Below are positions 32,815 through 41,914 of a stretch of DNA of 62,326 bases, piece after piece. Each line of letters begins with the position of its first letter. Position 1 is the first letter of the stretch. Source of the DNA: Gemmatimonas sp. (lineage in GTDB: Bacteria > Gemmatimonadota > Gemmatimonadetes > Gemmatimonadales > Gemmatimonadaceae); contig NZ_JAJTHI010000023.1 in NCBI RefSeq assembly GCF_021298855.1, forward strand, positions 1 through 62,326, given 5' to 3'. A model generated the notes under the pieces. The model saw nothing but the letters and a program-made list of their open reading frames with translations, searched no databases and was not told the DNA's origin. The translations under genes were made by a program, and so were the position numbers.

Positions 32815-33555
32815 GTGCCACTTCGCGACGCCCTCAGTGACGATGCCCAGACGTCCCAGCGCCAGTATCTGATCGCCGGCCTGATCCTGCTGGTGCAGGG
32901 CATCAGTATCTTCGCGCCAATGGCCGTACTGGGCGGCGCCATCCAATGGCCAGCCAGTCTGGATTTCTCGCCGGCGCAAATGCTGCCGCTGCTGCGGGAG
33001 CAGCTGAGCAGCGTTCGACTGGGATACGGCCTGTACCTCGGCTACTCGCTGCTCTTCCTCATCACTGGCGTCGTGACCGTTCGGTTGGCCGCCCGTCCCG
33101 GCCCCCTCGGCGCGCTGGGACTCACGGCGATCGGGGCCGCCGCGGTCTCGGCACTCGCGCGGGCGATCGGTATCCTGCGCTGGCTGACGGGTAGTGTGGT
33201 CCTGGCCGAGGCCCACGCTGCCCCGGGGCTGTCGGCGGAAGGTCGCGGCGCCATCGAAGCCACGCAGGCCGCCATCAATGCCTGGGGCGGCGCCATCGGC
33301 GAAGCGCTCGGCGTGGCGACCTTTGCCGCGATCTGGGCCATGGCAACCAGCCTGCTGATCCTGCGCGATCGGCGGTTACCGGCCTGGGCGGGGGTGGCGG
33401 GGCTCGCGGCCGGCGCGCTCGTCGCCTTGCCCGGCCTCGAACTGTTCGGCATGACGCCTCCGGTGTCCATCGTGCTGTCCACCACCGGGATTCAGCTCTG
33501 GTTCATGGCGCTGGGGGGGCTGTTCGTGTGGCGCGCCTGGCCCCGCCCCACATAA
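32815..33555 (+). CDS. DUF4386-like membrane protein
   Basis: 246-residue membrane protein started at GTG 32815 with GGAG six bases upstream. Six hydrophobic segments: YLIAGLILLVQGISIFAPMA, LGYGLYLGYSLLFLITGVVT, LGLTAIGAAAVSALARAIGI, ALGVATFAAIWAMATSLLIL, WAGVAGLAAGALVALPGLEL and GIQLWFMALGGLFVWRAW. Overall topology and the N-terminal helix resemble DUF4386 proteins, which have no known function. It stands alone between the receptor locus and the diguanylate cyclase. Confidence 0.65.
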   Translation: MPLRDALSDDAQTSQRQYLIAGLILLVQGISIFAPMAVLGGAIQWPASLDFSPAQMLPLLREQLSSVRLGYGLYLGYSLLFLITGVVTVRLAARPGPLGALGLTAIGAAAVSALARAIGILRWLTGSVVLAEAHAAPGLSAEGRGAIEATQAAINAWGGAIGEALGVATFAAIWAMATSLLILRDRRLPAWAGVAGLAAGALVALPGLELFGMTPPVSIVLSTTGIQLWFMALGGLFVWRAWPRPT

Positions 33556-33891
33556 GGGCGAGGAGCGTGCCGGTGGGACACCGGGGATCGCCCGGGGCCG
33601 ACGTTGGGCGCGCATCGGTTCCGGCCCGGGTCGTCGCGCACATCGCACCCCAGGGGCACGTCCTGAGGCGGGGCCATGGCTGGTGTACCAATCACCAGGG
33701 GGCGTGGGCGAGACGGCTGGCACCCCGCCGCCCCATCGCGCGGCGCTGGCAAAGTCGGCGATCGTGCCGTACACTCGACGGGCAGCCGACCGCCCCCGTT
33801 TGGAATTCCTCTCCCGTCGCCGCCGTCGGCGCTCCGGAACCCTGCCACGCCCCAAGGCGCCGCCCGTGCGCGAAACCAGGAGACGACCCGC
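33556..33891. other. Intergenic region upstream of the diguanylate cyclase
   Basis: About 335 bp with no gene I can support. The diguanylate-cyclase frame is open upstream of its start but translates to Arg/Pro-rich sequence without domain features, so I treat it as leader. Confidence 0.4.
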
Positions 33892-34992
33892 GTGAATGCC
33901 CAGCGCGAGCGCTACGCGCGTGAGGGCATCAGCGAGACCATTCCCGTGAAGTCCACGACTCGCATCAGACGTTGGTTCCGGCTCGACTCCGAATCGCTGA
34001 CGCCGTATCGGACGCGCATCGTGGCTGCCCTCAGCCTGCCTGCGGCGTTGCTGTTGCTGCCCTTCACGATGACCCACCTGCTGTATGGGCGATGGGGGCT
34101 CGCGGTGGTCATCGCCATTGCCCAGGTGGTGCTCTTTGTCGACGGCCGGGCTGCCAGCCGCAACCTGCCGCCGCCGGTTCCGCATCTCGCCTTGGCGATG
34201 ATTCTGATGGTCGTGGTCTTTGCGTCGCTCGCCTTCCAAGGCATCAACGGCGCTTTGTGGGCCTATCCCACCCTGTTCATCTGCTACTTCATCCTGCCGC
34301 GCGGCCGGGCCTTGGGCGTGAGCAGCGTGATCGTGGTCGCTGTTTCCCTGATCGCGTACGACAGCCTGGGAGGGGCACTCGCGGCCCGGCTGGCCGCCAC
34401 GCTCGCGCTCACGCTGGGGATGATCAACGTGGTGCTCAACGTCATCGATGACCTGCAGCAGGCCCTCCAGGATCAGGCCGTCACCGATGCCCTGACGGGC
34501 GCATACAACCGCCGGCGCTTCGATGAGGAACTGGCCCGCATCGAACTGACCGCCGCCCAGGGACAGACCTGCACGCTGCTCACGCTCGACGTCGATCACT
34601 TCAAGCGCGTGAATGACACCTACGGCCACGCCGTCGGCGATGAGGTCCTGCGTCGCGTGGCCGCGCTCATCAAGGCGCGCAAGCGTCGCGACGACATGCT
34701 GTTTCGAATCGGGGGGGAGGAGTTCGCGCTGCTGCTGCCGGGGTGCGGGGCAACCGAGGCTGCGGCACTGGCGGAGGTCCTGCGAAAGCGCATCGAGCAG
34801 GCCGAAATGCCGGCAGGCCAGTGCATCACGGTGAGCGTCGGCGTGGCCAACCATATCGTAGGCGATACCCCGGAAGCCTGGGCGAGGCGGGTCGACGCCG
34901 CGCTCTACCTGGCCAAACGCCAAGGACGCAACCGGGTCATCGTTTCCGGTTTGACAGCGCCCGCAGAGCAGATCCAGCCTGTGAGCGTCTGA
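33892..34992 (+). CDS. Membrane-bound diguanylate cyclase (GGDEF)
   Basis: 366-residue enzyme making cyclic di-GMP from two GTP. Start GTG 33892 has AGGAG nine bases upstream. Six membrane helices span residues ~35-190 (e.g. IVAALSLPAALLLLPFTMTH, LALAMILMVVVFASLAFQG, LGVSSVIVVAVSLIAYDSL). The GGDEF domain begins ALQDQAVTDALTGAYNRRRF, continues LLTLDVDHFKRVNDTYGHAV and has the active-site loop FRIGGEEFALLLPGC (GGEEF, catalytically competent). The inhibitory I-site RRDD lies five residues before it, so product feedback is expected. No EAL domain. The membrane part is presumably the sensor. Confidence 0.93.
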   Translation: MNAQRERYAREGISETIPVKSTTRIRRWFRLDSESLTPYRTRIVAALSLPAALLLLPFTMTHLLYGRWGLAVVIAIAQVVLFVDGRAASRNLPPPVPHLALAMILMVVVFASLAFQGINGALWAYPTLFICYFILPRGRALGVSSVIVVAVSLIAYDSLGGALAARLAATLALTLGMINVVLNVIDDLQQALQDQAVTDALTGAYNRRRFDEELARIELTAAQGQTCTLLTLDVDHFKRVNDTYGHAVGDEVLRRVAALIKARKRRDDMLFRIGGEEFALLLPGCGATEAAALAEVLRKRIEQAEMPAGQCITVSVGVANHIVGDTPEAWARRVDAALYLAKRQGRNRVIVSGLTAPAEQIQPVSV

Positions 34993-35138
34993 CGGGCCGT
35001 TGGGGACCGCCGACCAGTCCGGTCCGGCGGGGAACCCGGCTCATCCGGCAGATCCGCGAGGTCGATCCGCTCGCGCGTCCGGCATGTGGCCGGACCGTGC
35101 GTACCGCCAAATCGCGAGGCGGTCGCTATGCTTTGCAG

Positions 35139-36485
35139 GTGACGTCATTCCATCGTCGCGCGGCCCGTGGCGCGCGTACCCGCCGCGAGCGCTCAGGCGC
35201 CCCCCCACACGCCGTCGCGCACCACCAGCGCGGCACGGCGTTCCGGTTTGCCGATGTGCAGCGATCCGGCAGGTCCGCACTGGTGGCGTTCTTCGCCGTG
35301 CTCGGGCCCGGTCTTCTGGCCGGCCTCTCCGACGATGATCCGGCCGGGATCACGACCTACTCGATGCTTGGGGCCGACTTCGGCTACCGGCTCCTGTGGA
35401 TCATTCCGGCCTCCACCATTCTGTTGATTCAGTTTCACCTGATGGCGGTGCGGATCGGGGCGGCCACCGGACAAGGGTTCGTCGGCATCATTCGTCAGCG
35501 ATGGGGACACGGCGCGGGATACGCCGCCGTAACCGGCCTGCTGGCCGCCAACTTCGGTACGATCTGCGCGGAATACGCGGGCATCTCGGCGGCGGGTGGG
35601 CTGATCGGCATTCCGTCCTGGATCAGCGCTCCATTGGCCGGTATTCTGATCTCGCTGGTGGTCGTGCTCGGCTCATTCCATCGGGTCGAGCGCGTGTTGC
35701 TGGTCATCTCCTCGACCCTCACCCTTTACATCGTCGACGGGTTTCTCGCCGGACCGGACTGGTCGGCGGTGATGCACTCGTCCGTGATTCCGCGAATGCC
35801 GGAGACCCCGGCTGGCTGGGTGGCGGTGGCGGCGACCCTCGGCACGACGCTCGCCCCGTGGGGGCTCGCGTTCATCCAGAGTTACGCCGTAGACAAGAAG
35901 ATCACGATGGACAAGCTGCGGCTCGCCCGGATCGACGTGATCATCGGCTCGGTGCTGACCGGGGTCATCGGGCTCGCCATTGCGGTGGCCTGTGCGGCCA
36001 CCCTCAACGCGGCCGGCGTACACATCGAGAATGCAGGTGACGCCGCACTGGCCTTGCGACCGCTCGCCGGGAGATTCGCGACCGTGCTGTTTGGCGCCGG
36101 CTTGCTGGGCGCCTCGCTGCTGGCCGCGGCGATCGTGCCGATCGCCACGGCTTACTCGATCGCGGAGGGGGTGGGTGAGCCGGCATCACTCGATCTCGAC
36201 TCGCACCACTTTCAGTGGTTCTATGCCGCTTTCATCGGCTTGACCGTGGCCGCGGTGAGCATCGTCTCGCTGCCGGATCTGCCCCTCATTCCGCTGATCT
36301 ATTCCAGTCAGGTGGTGAATGCGGTGGTGCTGCCGCTGCATGTCGTCGCGCTGCAACTGCTGTCGTCCGATCGTGCGCTGATGGGTGCGTCGCGATCGAC
36401 ACGGTGGGTGAGAGCCGGTGGGTGGATCAGCATCACCTTGATCCTTGCCTGCATCGGCGCGCTGGGCTGGAGCTGGCTGCGGTAA
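35139..36485 (+). CDS. Nramp-like divalent metal transporter, variant active site
   Basis: 448-residue protein of the Nramp superfamily with about eleven membrane helices. Helix 1 reads GPGLLAGLSDDDPAGITTYS, i.e. DPAG where classical manganese/iron Nramps have DPGN. Helix 6 reads TTLAPWGLAFIQSYAVD, lacking the conserved Met-Pro-His of the metal site. Other landmarks: GFVGIIRQRWG, LAANFGTICAEYAGISAAGG, LRLARIDVIIGSVLTGVIGL and LPLIPLIYSSQVVNAVVLPL. These changes suggest Nramp-related proteins with a different cargo (for example magnesium or a non-transition metal). The start is uncertain; GTG 35139 was chosen because the frame before it is non-protein-like. Confidence 0.82.
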   Translation: MTSFHRRAARGARTRRERSGAPPHAVAHHQRGTAFRFADVQRSGRSALVAFFAVLGPGLLAGLSDDDPAGITTYSMLGADFGYRLLWIIPASTILLIQFHLMAVRIGAATGQGFVGIIRQRWGHGAGYAAVTGLLAANFGTICAEYAGISAAGGLIGIPSWISAPLAGILISLVVVLGSFHRVERVLLVISSTLTLYIVDGFLAGPDWSAVMHSSVIPRMPETPAGWVAVAATLGTTLAPWGLAFIQSYAVDKKITMDKLRLARIDVIIGSVLTGVIGLAIAVACAATLNAAGVHIENAGDAALALRPLAGRFATVLFGAGLLGASLLAAAIVPIATAYSIAEGVGEPASLDLDSHHFQWFYAAFIGLTVAAVSIVSLPDLPLIPLIYSSQVVNAVVLPLHVVALQLLSSDRALMGASRSTRWVRAGGWISITLILACIGALGWSWLR

Positions 36486-36509
36486 CGCCGGACCGCGTGG
36501 CCGGCCCCC

Positions 36510-37325
36510 TCAGCGCTTCAGGAACCGGCTGCCGGCAATGTAGACCTCGCGCCCTTGCCGCCGCAGCGGAAGCGTTATGCGGCCATCGGCTGCGGTAACG
36601 ACCAGCGCGCCGCCGATCACCTCCCAGCGGCCGGTGTTGCGGGTGCGGGTGGGCTCGACGGCGGCGCCGGGGAGCGAGACGGTGCTGGTCGTCCAGTGCA
36701 CGAACGTACCGTCGGCGGCGAGGTCCCACCCTTCCTCGCTCACGTAGCCCCCGGTCGACGACATGTTCGACTCCTGTCGCCGCCAGGCGCCGGCGAGCGC
36801 ACCGGCTGCGGCCTTATCGGTGACCGGCGTCCCCGGGCGCACCGTGGTCACCAGTCGTTCGGCGGCGGCACGGAAAGCGGCATCCTCGGCTGGCGCAGCC
36901 AGGCTCACCACGCCCAGCATGGTACCGCTGCCGGACGGACGGGCGAGGATGCGCAGGATGACCGTTTCGCCGCTCTCGGCCCGCACACGGGCGGCGGTGG
37001 TCCACACGTCGAGGCCACCCACCCGTCGGGCCGCTGGGGGCTCCAGCAGAGTGGACGCCTTCTCATCCAGCCGGACCCCCTGGAGCACGGTGAAGCCGTC
37101 GGCGATCGCCAGGTCACCGCGGGAGTAGGCCCCGCCATACACGATCAGCGCGCCGGACGCCCCGGTTCGCCCCCACGCCTCGACCCGGCCATCGGCGCCG
37201 GCGAGGGTCCACCCGGCGGGCGGCACATAGCCCATTCCGAACCCGGGGATGGTGCGGGCGCTCTGAGCAATGAGGGCGACCGGAGCGTGCGTGAGGAGTG
37301 CGAGGGCGAGGGCGCGGGCGATCAC
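36510..37325 (-). CDS. Hypothetical secreted protein
   Basis: 271-residue exported protein started at GTG 37325: VIARALALALLTHAPVALIA is a signal peptide. The mature part opens GFGMGYVPPAGWTLAGADGR and has alternating strands through VWTTAARVRAESGETVILRI. After LAGAWRRQESNMSSTGGYVS comes WDLAADGTFVHWTTSTVSLP and TGRWEVIGGALVVTAADGRI, a lipocalin-like C-terminal repeat of the form 'G-x-W ... G-x-L'. No catalytic residues are recognised. It converges on the Nramp gene with 24 bp between. Confidence 0.6.
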   Translation of the reverse strand: MIARALALALLTHAPVALIAQSARTIPGFGMGYVPPAGWTLAGADGRVEAWGRTGASGALIVYGGAYSRGDLAIADGFTVLQGVRLDEKASTLLEPPAARRVGGLDVWTTAARVRAESGETVILRILARPSGSGTMLGVVSLAAPAEDAAFRAAAERLVTTVRPGTPVTDKAAAGALAGAWRRQESNMSSTGGYVSEEGWDLAADGTFVHWTTSTVSLPGAAVEPTRTRNTGRWEVIGGALVVTAADGRITLPLRRQGREVYIAGSRFLKR

Positions 37326-37697
37326 GTGACAGCGGGTGGGGGTGGGGGAGGCCTGCGCTACCAGATCGCGAGCGGGTAACTTCGCCGGTCGCTCACCACA
37401 TTGCCAATGGTCACGGCCCGGGCAGTCCCCACACCGGGGCCGCCGCAGCGATGGCACCGGGGGCAAGGACCTGGCCGAGCACACCGGCAGCATCATGGGC
37501 CGGGGCGAGGATCTGCGCGCATATCGCGCACCGCAGATCGCGCACCGCAGATCGCGCACCGCAGATCGCGCACCGCAGATCGCGCACCGCAGATCGCGCA
37601 CCGCATATCGCGCACCGCACGACGCTGCCACGCGCATCGTGCGGCGCGGCGATGCCGGCCGGCTCGCCGCGCTCGCCGCCGCGCGCCAAGTTGGAGG
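37326..37697. other. Intergenic region containing a 14-bp tandem repeat array
   Basis: The 370 bp between the divergent secreted protein and the DUF885 peptidase hold no supported gene. The main content is the seven-copy array at 37523-37620. Frames crossing the array are open on several strands only because the 14-bp unit is GC-rich and has few stops. Confidence 0.6.
37523..37620. repeat. 7 x 14-bp tandem repeat array
   Basis: Seven contiguous copies of atcgcgcaccgcag: five exact, then one ending in t and one ending in c. A flanking gatctgcg just left of the array (37510-37517) is the reverse complement of the cgcagatc formed at each repeat junction, so the transcript could fold. The 14-bp unit is not a multiple of three and lies 78 bp upstream of the DUF885 peptidase start. 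Confidence 0.95.
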
Positions 37698-39347
37698 ATG
37701 CGCTCACTCCTCCCGTTCCGCCCGCGCCGCCATCTGCGCGCGCTCGCCCTCCTCGTTGCCGCCACCGCCCTTCCTCGCGGCACCGCTGCCGCCCAGAGCG
37801 ACGCCCAGCGTGACAGCCTCGTGCAGCTCGCCGAGGCGCTGCGCACGCTGCGCCAGCCGCCAATGGAGGGCGGCGTGCCGGTCTACTCCCCCGAGGCGCT
37901 CAGCCGGTGGCGCGCCGGCCTCGACGCCCTCCGCGCCCGCCACGCCGCGCTCAAGGCGGGCCGCTGGTCGGTGGCCGACCGGGTCGACTACATCCTCGTG
38001 CGCACGCAGCTCGAGGCCTTCGACTTCGAGCTGCGCGTGCTGCGCCCGTGGGCGCGCGATCCGGGCCACTGGGTCGACCTGCTTGCGCGCACCCCCTACA
38101 CCGGGGTGCCACTCACCGCCGAGGGGCGCACGCGCCTCACGCAACAGCTGCGCGCCGTGCCCCGCACCCTCGCAGCCGCGCGCCGGCACCTCACCGAACC
38201 GGCCGGTGAGCTGGCCGGCATTGCGCACTTCCATCTCACCCGCTCCGATGGCGTCAATCAGGGCGAGCCCCGTCGCGACCCGCCGCCGGCCGGCATCATT
38301 GGCTGGTACGAAGACCTGCGCGCGCGCCTCGTGCAGCACGAGCCGACGCTCGTCCCACTCGCCGATTCCTCGCTCACCGCACTGCGCGCATTTGCCGGCT
38401 GGCTCGCCACCGAACGCCCGCGCATGACGGCGCCCGCGCACATCGGGCTCGACGACTACGCCTGGTACCTGCGCCACGTGCGCCTCGTGCCGCTGAACGT
38501 GGAGCAGGTGCGGCTCATTGGCGAGCGCGAGATCGCCCGCGCCCGCTCGCTGCTGGCGTTCGACCGGCACAAGTATCGCGCGCTGCCACCCATCGTGCCG
38601 GTCACCACCGCCGAAGAACATGAGCGTCGCACCCGCGAGGCGGAGACGCACATTCGCACCTTCACGCAGCGCGAGAAGCTGCTCACGATTCCCACCGACA
38701 TTCCGCCGCAGTACGACACCGACGCCTTCTTCATCGATCGCAGCGCGTGGGGCGGCGCCCGGCACTTCTGGGAGGAGCTCACGTATCGCGATCCGCTCAA
38801 CAACCACGTGCACGCGTCCATCCCCGGCCACCGTTTCGACGGCGCGCTGCAGCGGCGCCATCCGCGCCCCATCCGCCGCGCCTTCAGCGATGGCACACGC
38901 GCCGAGGGATGGGCCTTCTACATCGAGGAGATGTACCTGCACACCGGTCTGCTGGACGACCGGCCCAAGGGGCGTGAGCTGTTCTGGATCGCGCAGCTCA
39001 AGCGCGCCGCGCGCATTCATGCCGAGCTGCGCATGCAGACGGGTGAGTGGACGCTCGACGACGCAATCACGTACCTCGTGCGTGAAGTGCCGCTCATGGA
39101 GGAGAACCTCGCGCGCTACGACCTGGCCATCTACCTGCGACGTCCGGCCTACGGCATGAACTACACCATTGGCAAGGCGCAGCTGGAGCAGCTGCTCGCC
39201 GATCGCCAGCGCCAGCTTGGCAATGCGTTCGACCTCGGCGCCTTCCACGACGCCTTCCTTGCCGCGGGGCCCATTCCCATAGCGCTCATTCGGTGGGAGC
39301 TCACCGGCCTCGATGATGAGCTGCGCGCGCTGGGGGTGCTGCCGTGA
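37698..39347 (+). CDS. DUF885-family peptidase-like protein
   Basis: 549-residue exported protein of the DUF885 family, whose members include carboxypeptidase-like metalloproteins. Signal peptide HLRALALLVAATALPRGTAA ending at AAAQ. The family core is clear: SDGTRAEGWAFYIEEMYLHT, ELFWIAQLKRAARIHAELRM, TGEWTLDDAITYLVREVPLM and RRPAYGMNYTIGKAQLEQLL. The usual H-E-x-x-P-G-H-H block is replaced by HASIPGHRFDGALQRR, so the metal ligands are altered and activity is uncertain. The last codons overlap the S9 peptidase start by 4 bp (GTGA), implying co-translation. A 14-bp repeat array lies just upstream. Confidence 0.85.
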   Translation: MRSLLPFRPRRHLRALALLVAATALPRGTAAAQSDAQRDSLVQLAEALRTLRQPPMEGGVPVYSPEALSRWRAGLDALRARHAALKAGRWSVADRVDYILVRTQLEAFDFELRVLRPWARDPGHWVDLLARTPYTGVPLTAEGRTRLTQQLRAVPRTLAAARRHLTEPAGELAGIAHFHLTRSDGVNQGEPRRDPPPAGIIGWYEDLRARLVQHEPTLVPLADSSLTALRAFAGWLATERPRMTAPAHIGLDDYAWYLRHVRLVPLNVEQVRLIGEREIARARSLLAFDRHKYRALPPIVPVTTAEEHERRTREAETHIRTFTQREKLLTIPTDIPPQYDTDAFFIDRSAWGGARHFWEELTYRDPLNNHVHASIPGHRFDGALQRRHPRPIRRAFSDGTRAEGWAFYIEEMYLHTGLLDDRPKGRELFWIAQLKRAARIHAELRMQTGEWTLDDAITYLVREVPLMEENLARYDLAIYLRRPAYGMNYTIGKAQLEQLLADRQRQLGNAFDLGAFHDAFLAAGPIPIALIRWELTGLDDELRALGVLP

Positions 39348-41584
39348 TCGCGCGTCTGGTATGGGTCGGCGGTGCGGCGCTCCTGCTGACCACCGCCGCG
39401 CACGTCGGCCATGCGCAGCCGGCGCCGACCCCCGACTACAGCATCGACCGCTTCTATTCGCTGCCGTCGCTCATTGGCACGGAGCCGCGCGGCATGACCT
39501 GGTCGCCAGACGGCCGCACGCTCGCCTTTCTCTGGAACGACGAGGGCATGCCCTTCCTCGACGTGTTCGTGGCGCGCGTGGTCCCCGGGCAACCGCTGCG
39601 CCCGCAGCGCGTGACGCGTTTGCCGCGTCCGGAAGTTCCCCGGAACCCCGGCCCTTCGTACGGCGAGCAGCGCACCGCCATTGCCGCCGAACTCGACGAG
39701 GGCATACGCAGCATCAGCTGGCACCCGGACTCACGGCGACTGCTGTACGCCCACCAGGGTGGCCTGTGGTTCGTGACGCCGGGCGAGGCGCCGGTGCGAC
39801 TGGTCACACCACCGGGCGCGGTGCAGCGCCCCACCTTCGATCCGTTGGGCGCGCGTGTGGCCTTTCTGCGCGACGGCGATCTCTGGGTGGCCGATCTGCG
39901 CGGTGACACGCTGGGCACACCGCAGCGGCTCACCACGCTCGCCCGGTCCGGCGTGGGGGTGGAAGACTTCACGTGGGCCCCCAGCGGCCAGACGCTTGCG
40001 ATCATCGAGACCGACCGCACGCCCATCCGCACGCGGCTCATTCCCGACTATCTCCCCGACGAAGCCATCGCCACGCCGGTGCGCCGCGCCCTCCCCGGTG
40101 AACCCTCGGAGCACCGCCGCCTGGGGCTCGTGGCACTCACCGGGGGCCCGCCGCGCTGGCTCGAACTGGGCGGCGAGCCCACCGACATTGTCTTCACCTA
40201 TGCCTTCTCGCCGCGCGGCGAATCGCTGCTGATCGACAAGAGCGACGTGTTCGTGAAGGACCGGCGCCTGCTCGTGGCCGACGTGGCCACCGGCGCCACG
40301 CGCCTGCTCGTGCGCGAGCAGGAGGCCAACAATGTGTCCGCCGAGTGGCGGGCGGCGTGGGCGCCCGATGGGCGCAGCGTGTACTTCACGAGCGATCGGG
40401 CGCACGATTACCACGTATGGCAGGTGGATGCCGCAGGCACCGCGGAAGGCGGCGCGCCGCGCGCCATCACCAGCGGGCCGTGGGCGGTGTTCGGCTTCAC
40501 CGTCACGCCGCGCGGCCTGATCGTGGTGGCCAACGAGGGGCGCGCGGAAGAGCGGCACCTGTATCGCGTGCCGCTGCGCGGCGGAGCGCCGGTGCGCCTG
40601 TCCACGCGCCCCGGCACGCACACGCCCGTGGTGTCCCCCAACGGCCAGCTGGCCGCCGTGCTCTTTTCCAGCGACACGGTGCCCCCCGATCTGTTCGTAA
40701 CCGACCTCGCCGTGGCGCGCCCCGGCGCAGCGAGCGAACAGCGCCTGACCACGTCGCCGCGCCCCGAGTTTGCCGCCTACACGTGGCCGGCGCCGCGCTA
40801 CGTGACCTTCACCAGCCGCGCTGACGGCGCCACGGTGCACGGCCGGCTGCTGCTCCCCCCCAACTACACCCCCAGCCGGCGCTGGCCCGTGGTGGTGGGC
40901 TCCATCTACAGCAACACCGTGCGCAACCAGTGGGGCGGGCGCAACGCGCACCCGCTCTGGGGCTTCGACCGCGTGCTGCTGGAGAAGGGGTACGTGGTGT
41001 TTGCGCTCGACGTGGCCGGCAGCTCCGGCCATGGCACCGCCTTTCGCCGCCGCATCCGGCTGGACTACGGCGGCATCGACGTGGAGGACATCCACAGCGG
41101 CGTGGAGTGGCTCGTCGCGCAGGGCATTGCCGACGCGTCGCGCGTGGGCATCTGGGGGAGCAGCTACGGCGGGCTGCTCACCAGCATGTCGCTGTTCACC
41201 AAGCCCGGGGTGTACCGGGCCGGCATCGCCGCGGCGCCGGCCACCAACGTGCTGCACGCGCTCACGGGCGAACAGCGCGTGATGGACACCCCGCAGCAGC
41301 GGCCGGCCGAGTACGCCCGCGCCTCGTCGTCCACCAAGGCGGCCGGCCTCAAGGACGCCCTCATGCTGGTGCACGGCATGCGCGACGTGGTGGTGCTCTA
41401 TCGCGACTCCGTGTGGCTGCTGCAATACCTCATGCAGATGGGGCGCGACGTGGAGCTGGTGACCTTGCCCGACGCGCCGCACGGCTGGGACTTGGGGCCG
41501 CGGTACCAGACGCGGTACGCCTTCCAGCGCATGCTCGACTTCTTCGACCGGCATCTTGCGCCGAATGGAGCGCCGGCGCGCTGA
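39344..41584 (+). CDS. S9-family prolyl-oligopeptidase-like peptidase (DPP IV type)
   Basis: 746-residue exported serine peptidase. GTG 39344 overlaps the DUF885 stop. Signal peptide LVWVGGAALLLTTAAHVGHA. The N-terminal propeller shows WD/TolB-like blades (GMTWSPDGRTLAFLWNDEG, GVEDFTWAPSGQTLAIIETD, EWRAAWAPDGRSVYFTSDRA). The C-terminal alpha/beta-hydrolase has GIWGSSYGGLLTSM (nucleophile near residue 605), Asp in LMLVHGMRDVVVLYRDSV and His in LPDAPHGWDLG. It should release dipeptides or acyl-peptides outside the cytoplasm. Part of a run with the DUF885 protein, the Cys-rich protein and the lipoprotein that follow. Confidence 0.93.
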   Translation: MIARLVWVGGAALLLTTAAHVGHAQPAPTPDYSIDRFYSLPSLIGTEPRGMTWSPDGRTLAFLWNDEGMPFLDVFVARVVPGQPLRPQRVTRLPRPEVPRNPGPSYGEQRTAIAAELDEGIRSISWHPDSRRLLYAHQGGLWFVTPGEAPVRLVTPPGAVQRPTFDPLGARVAFLRDGDLWVADLRGDTLGTPQRLTTLARSGVGVEDFTWAPSGQTLAIIETDRTPIRTRLIPDYLPDEAIATPVRRALPGEPSEHRRLGLVALTGGPPRWLELGGEPTDIVFTYAFSPRGESLLIDKSDVFVKDRRLLVADVATGATRLLVREQEANNVSAEWRAAWAPDGRSVYFTSDRAHDYHVWQVDAAGTAEGGAPRAITSGPWAVFGFTVTPRGLIVVANEGRAEERHLYRVPLRGGAPVRLSTRPGTHTPVVSPNGQLAAVLFSSDTVPPDLFVTDLAVARPGAASEQRLTTSPRPEFAAYTWPAPRYVTFTSRADGATVHGRLLLPPNYTPSRRWPVVVGSIYSNTVRNQWGGRNAHPLWGFDRVLLEKGYVVFALDVAGSSGHGTAFRRRIRLDYGGIDVEDIHSGVEWLVAQGIADASRVGIWGSSYGGLLTSMSLFTKPGVYRAGIAAAPATNVLHALTGEQRVMDTPQQRPAEYARASSSTKAAGLKDALMLVHGMRDVVVLYRDSVWLLQYLMQMGRDVELVTLPDAPHGWDLGPRYQTRYAFQRMLDFFDRHLAPNGAPAR

Positions 41585-41665
41585 CGGCCACCGTTCGAGG
41601 CGCGATTCGTGCTCGGCGTCGGTGATGGACTTGCCGACGCCGCAGGTGGGCGGTAGTTCACTGCC

Positions 41666-41914
41666 ATGCCCTTCCCCACGAAGTTCGCCGGCCGTGTTCG
41701 GCTGCCGCGTCTCCTGCAGCGCGCGTACCTGTGGCCGCTGGCCCTGCTCCTCGTTCCCTCGGCCCTCGAAACACAGCGCCGCCGCGGCTGCCCGCAGTTC
41801 GCGCGGGTGCCGGGCTACGGCGCCTGCGCCAACATCGGCGGCAACAGCTGCGGCTTCTGCACCTACCGCTGCAACGACGACACCGTGGTGCGCTGGAACG
41901 TGTGCGGGCAGTAG
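41666..41914 (+). CDS. Small Cys-rich secreted protein
   Basis: 82-residue protein. A basic N-terminus and a hydrophobic stretch (LQRAYLWPLALLLVPSALE) make a signal peptide. The mature ~45 residues (RRRGCPQFARVPGYGACANI, then GGNSCGFCTYRCNDDTVVRW, NVCGQ) hold six cysteines, consistent with a small disulfide-rich or metal-binding module. The next gene starts inside its last codons. It parallels the Cys-rich gene at 12336-12710, although the two show no obvious alignment beyond cysteine richness and size class. No family recognised. Confidence 0.65.
   Translation: MPFPTKFAGRVRLPRLLQRAYLWPLALLLVPSALETQRRRGCPQFARVPGYGACANIGGNSCGFCTYRCNDDTVVRWNVCGQ

Noticed and set aside
32583-32840. 85-residue open frame crossing the AT-rich patch
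   Set aside because: It overlaps the better supported DUF4386 start and has no ribosome site or protein-like features.
37523-37620. Possible CRISPR array
   Set aside because: The 14-bp units are contiguous with no spacers and no cas genes are nearby; it is a simple tandem repeat.
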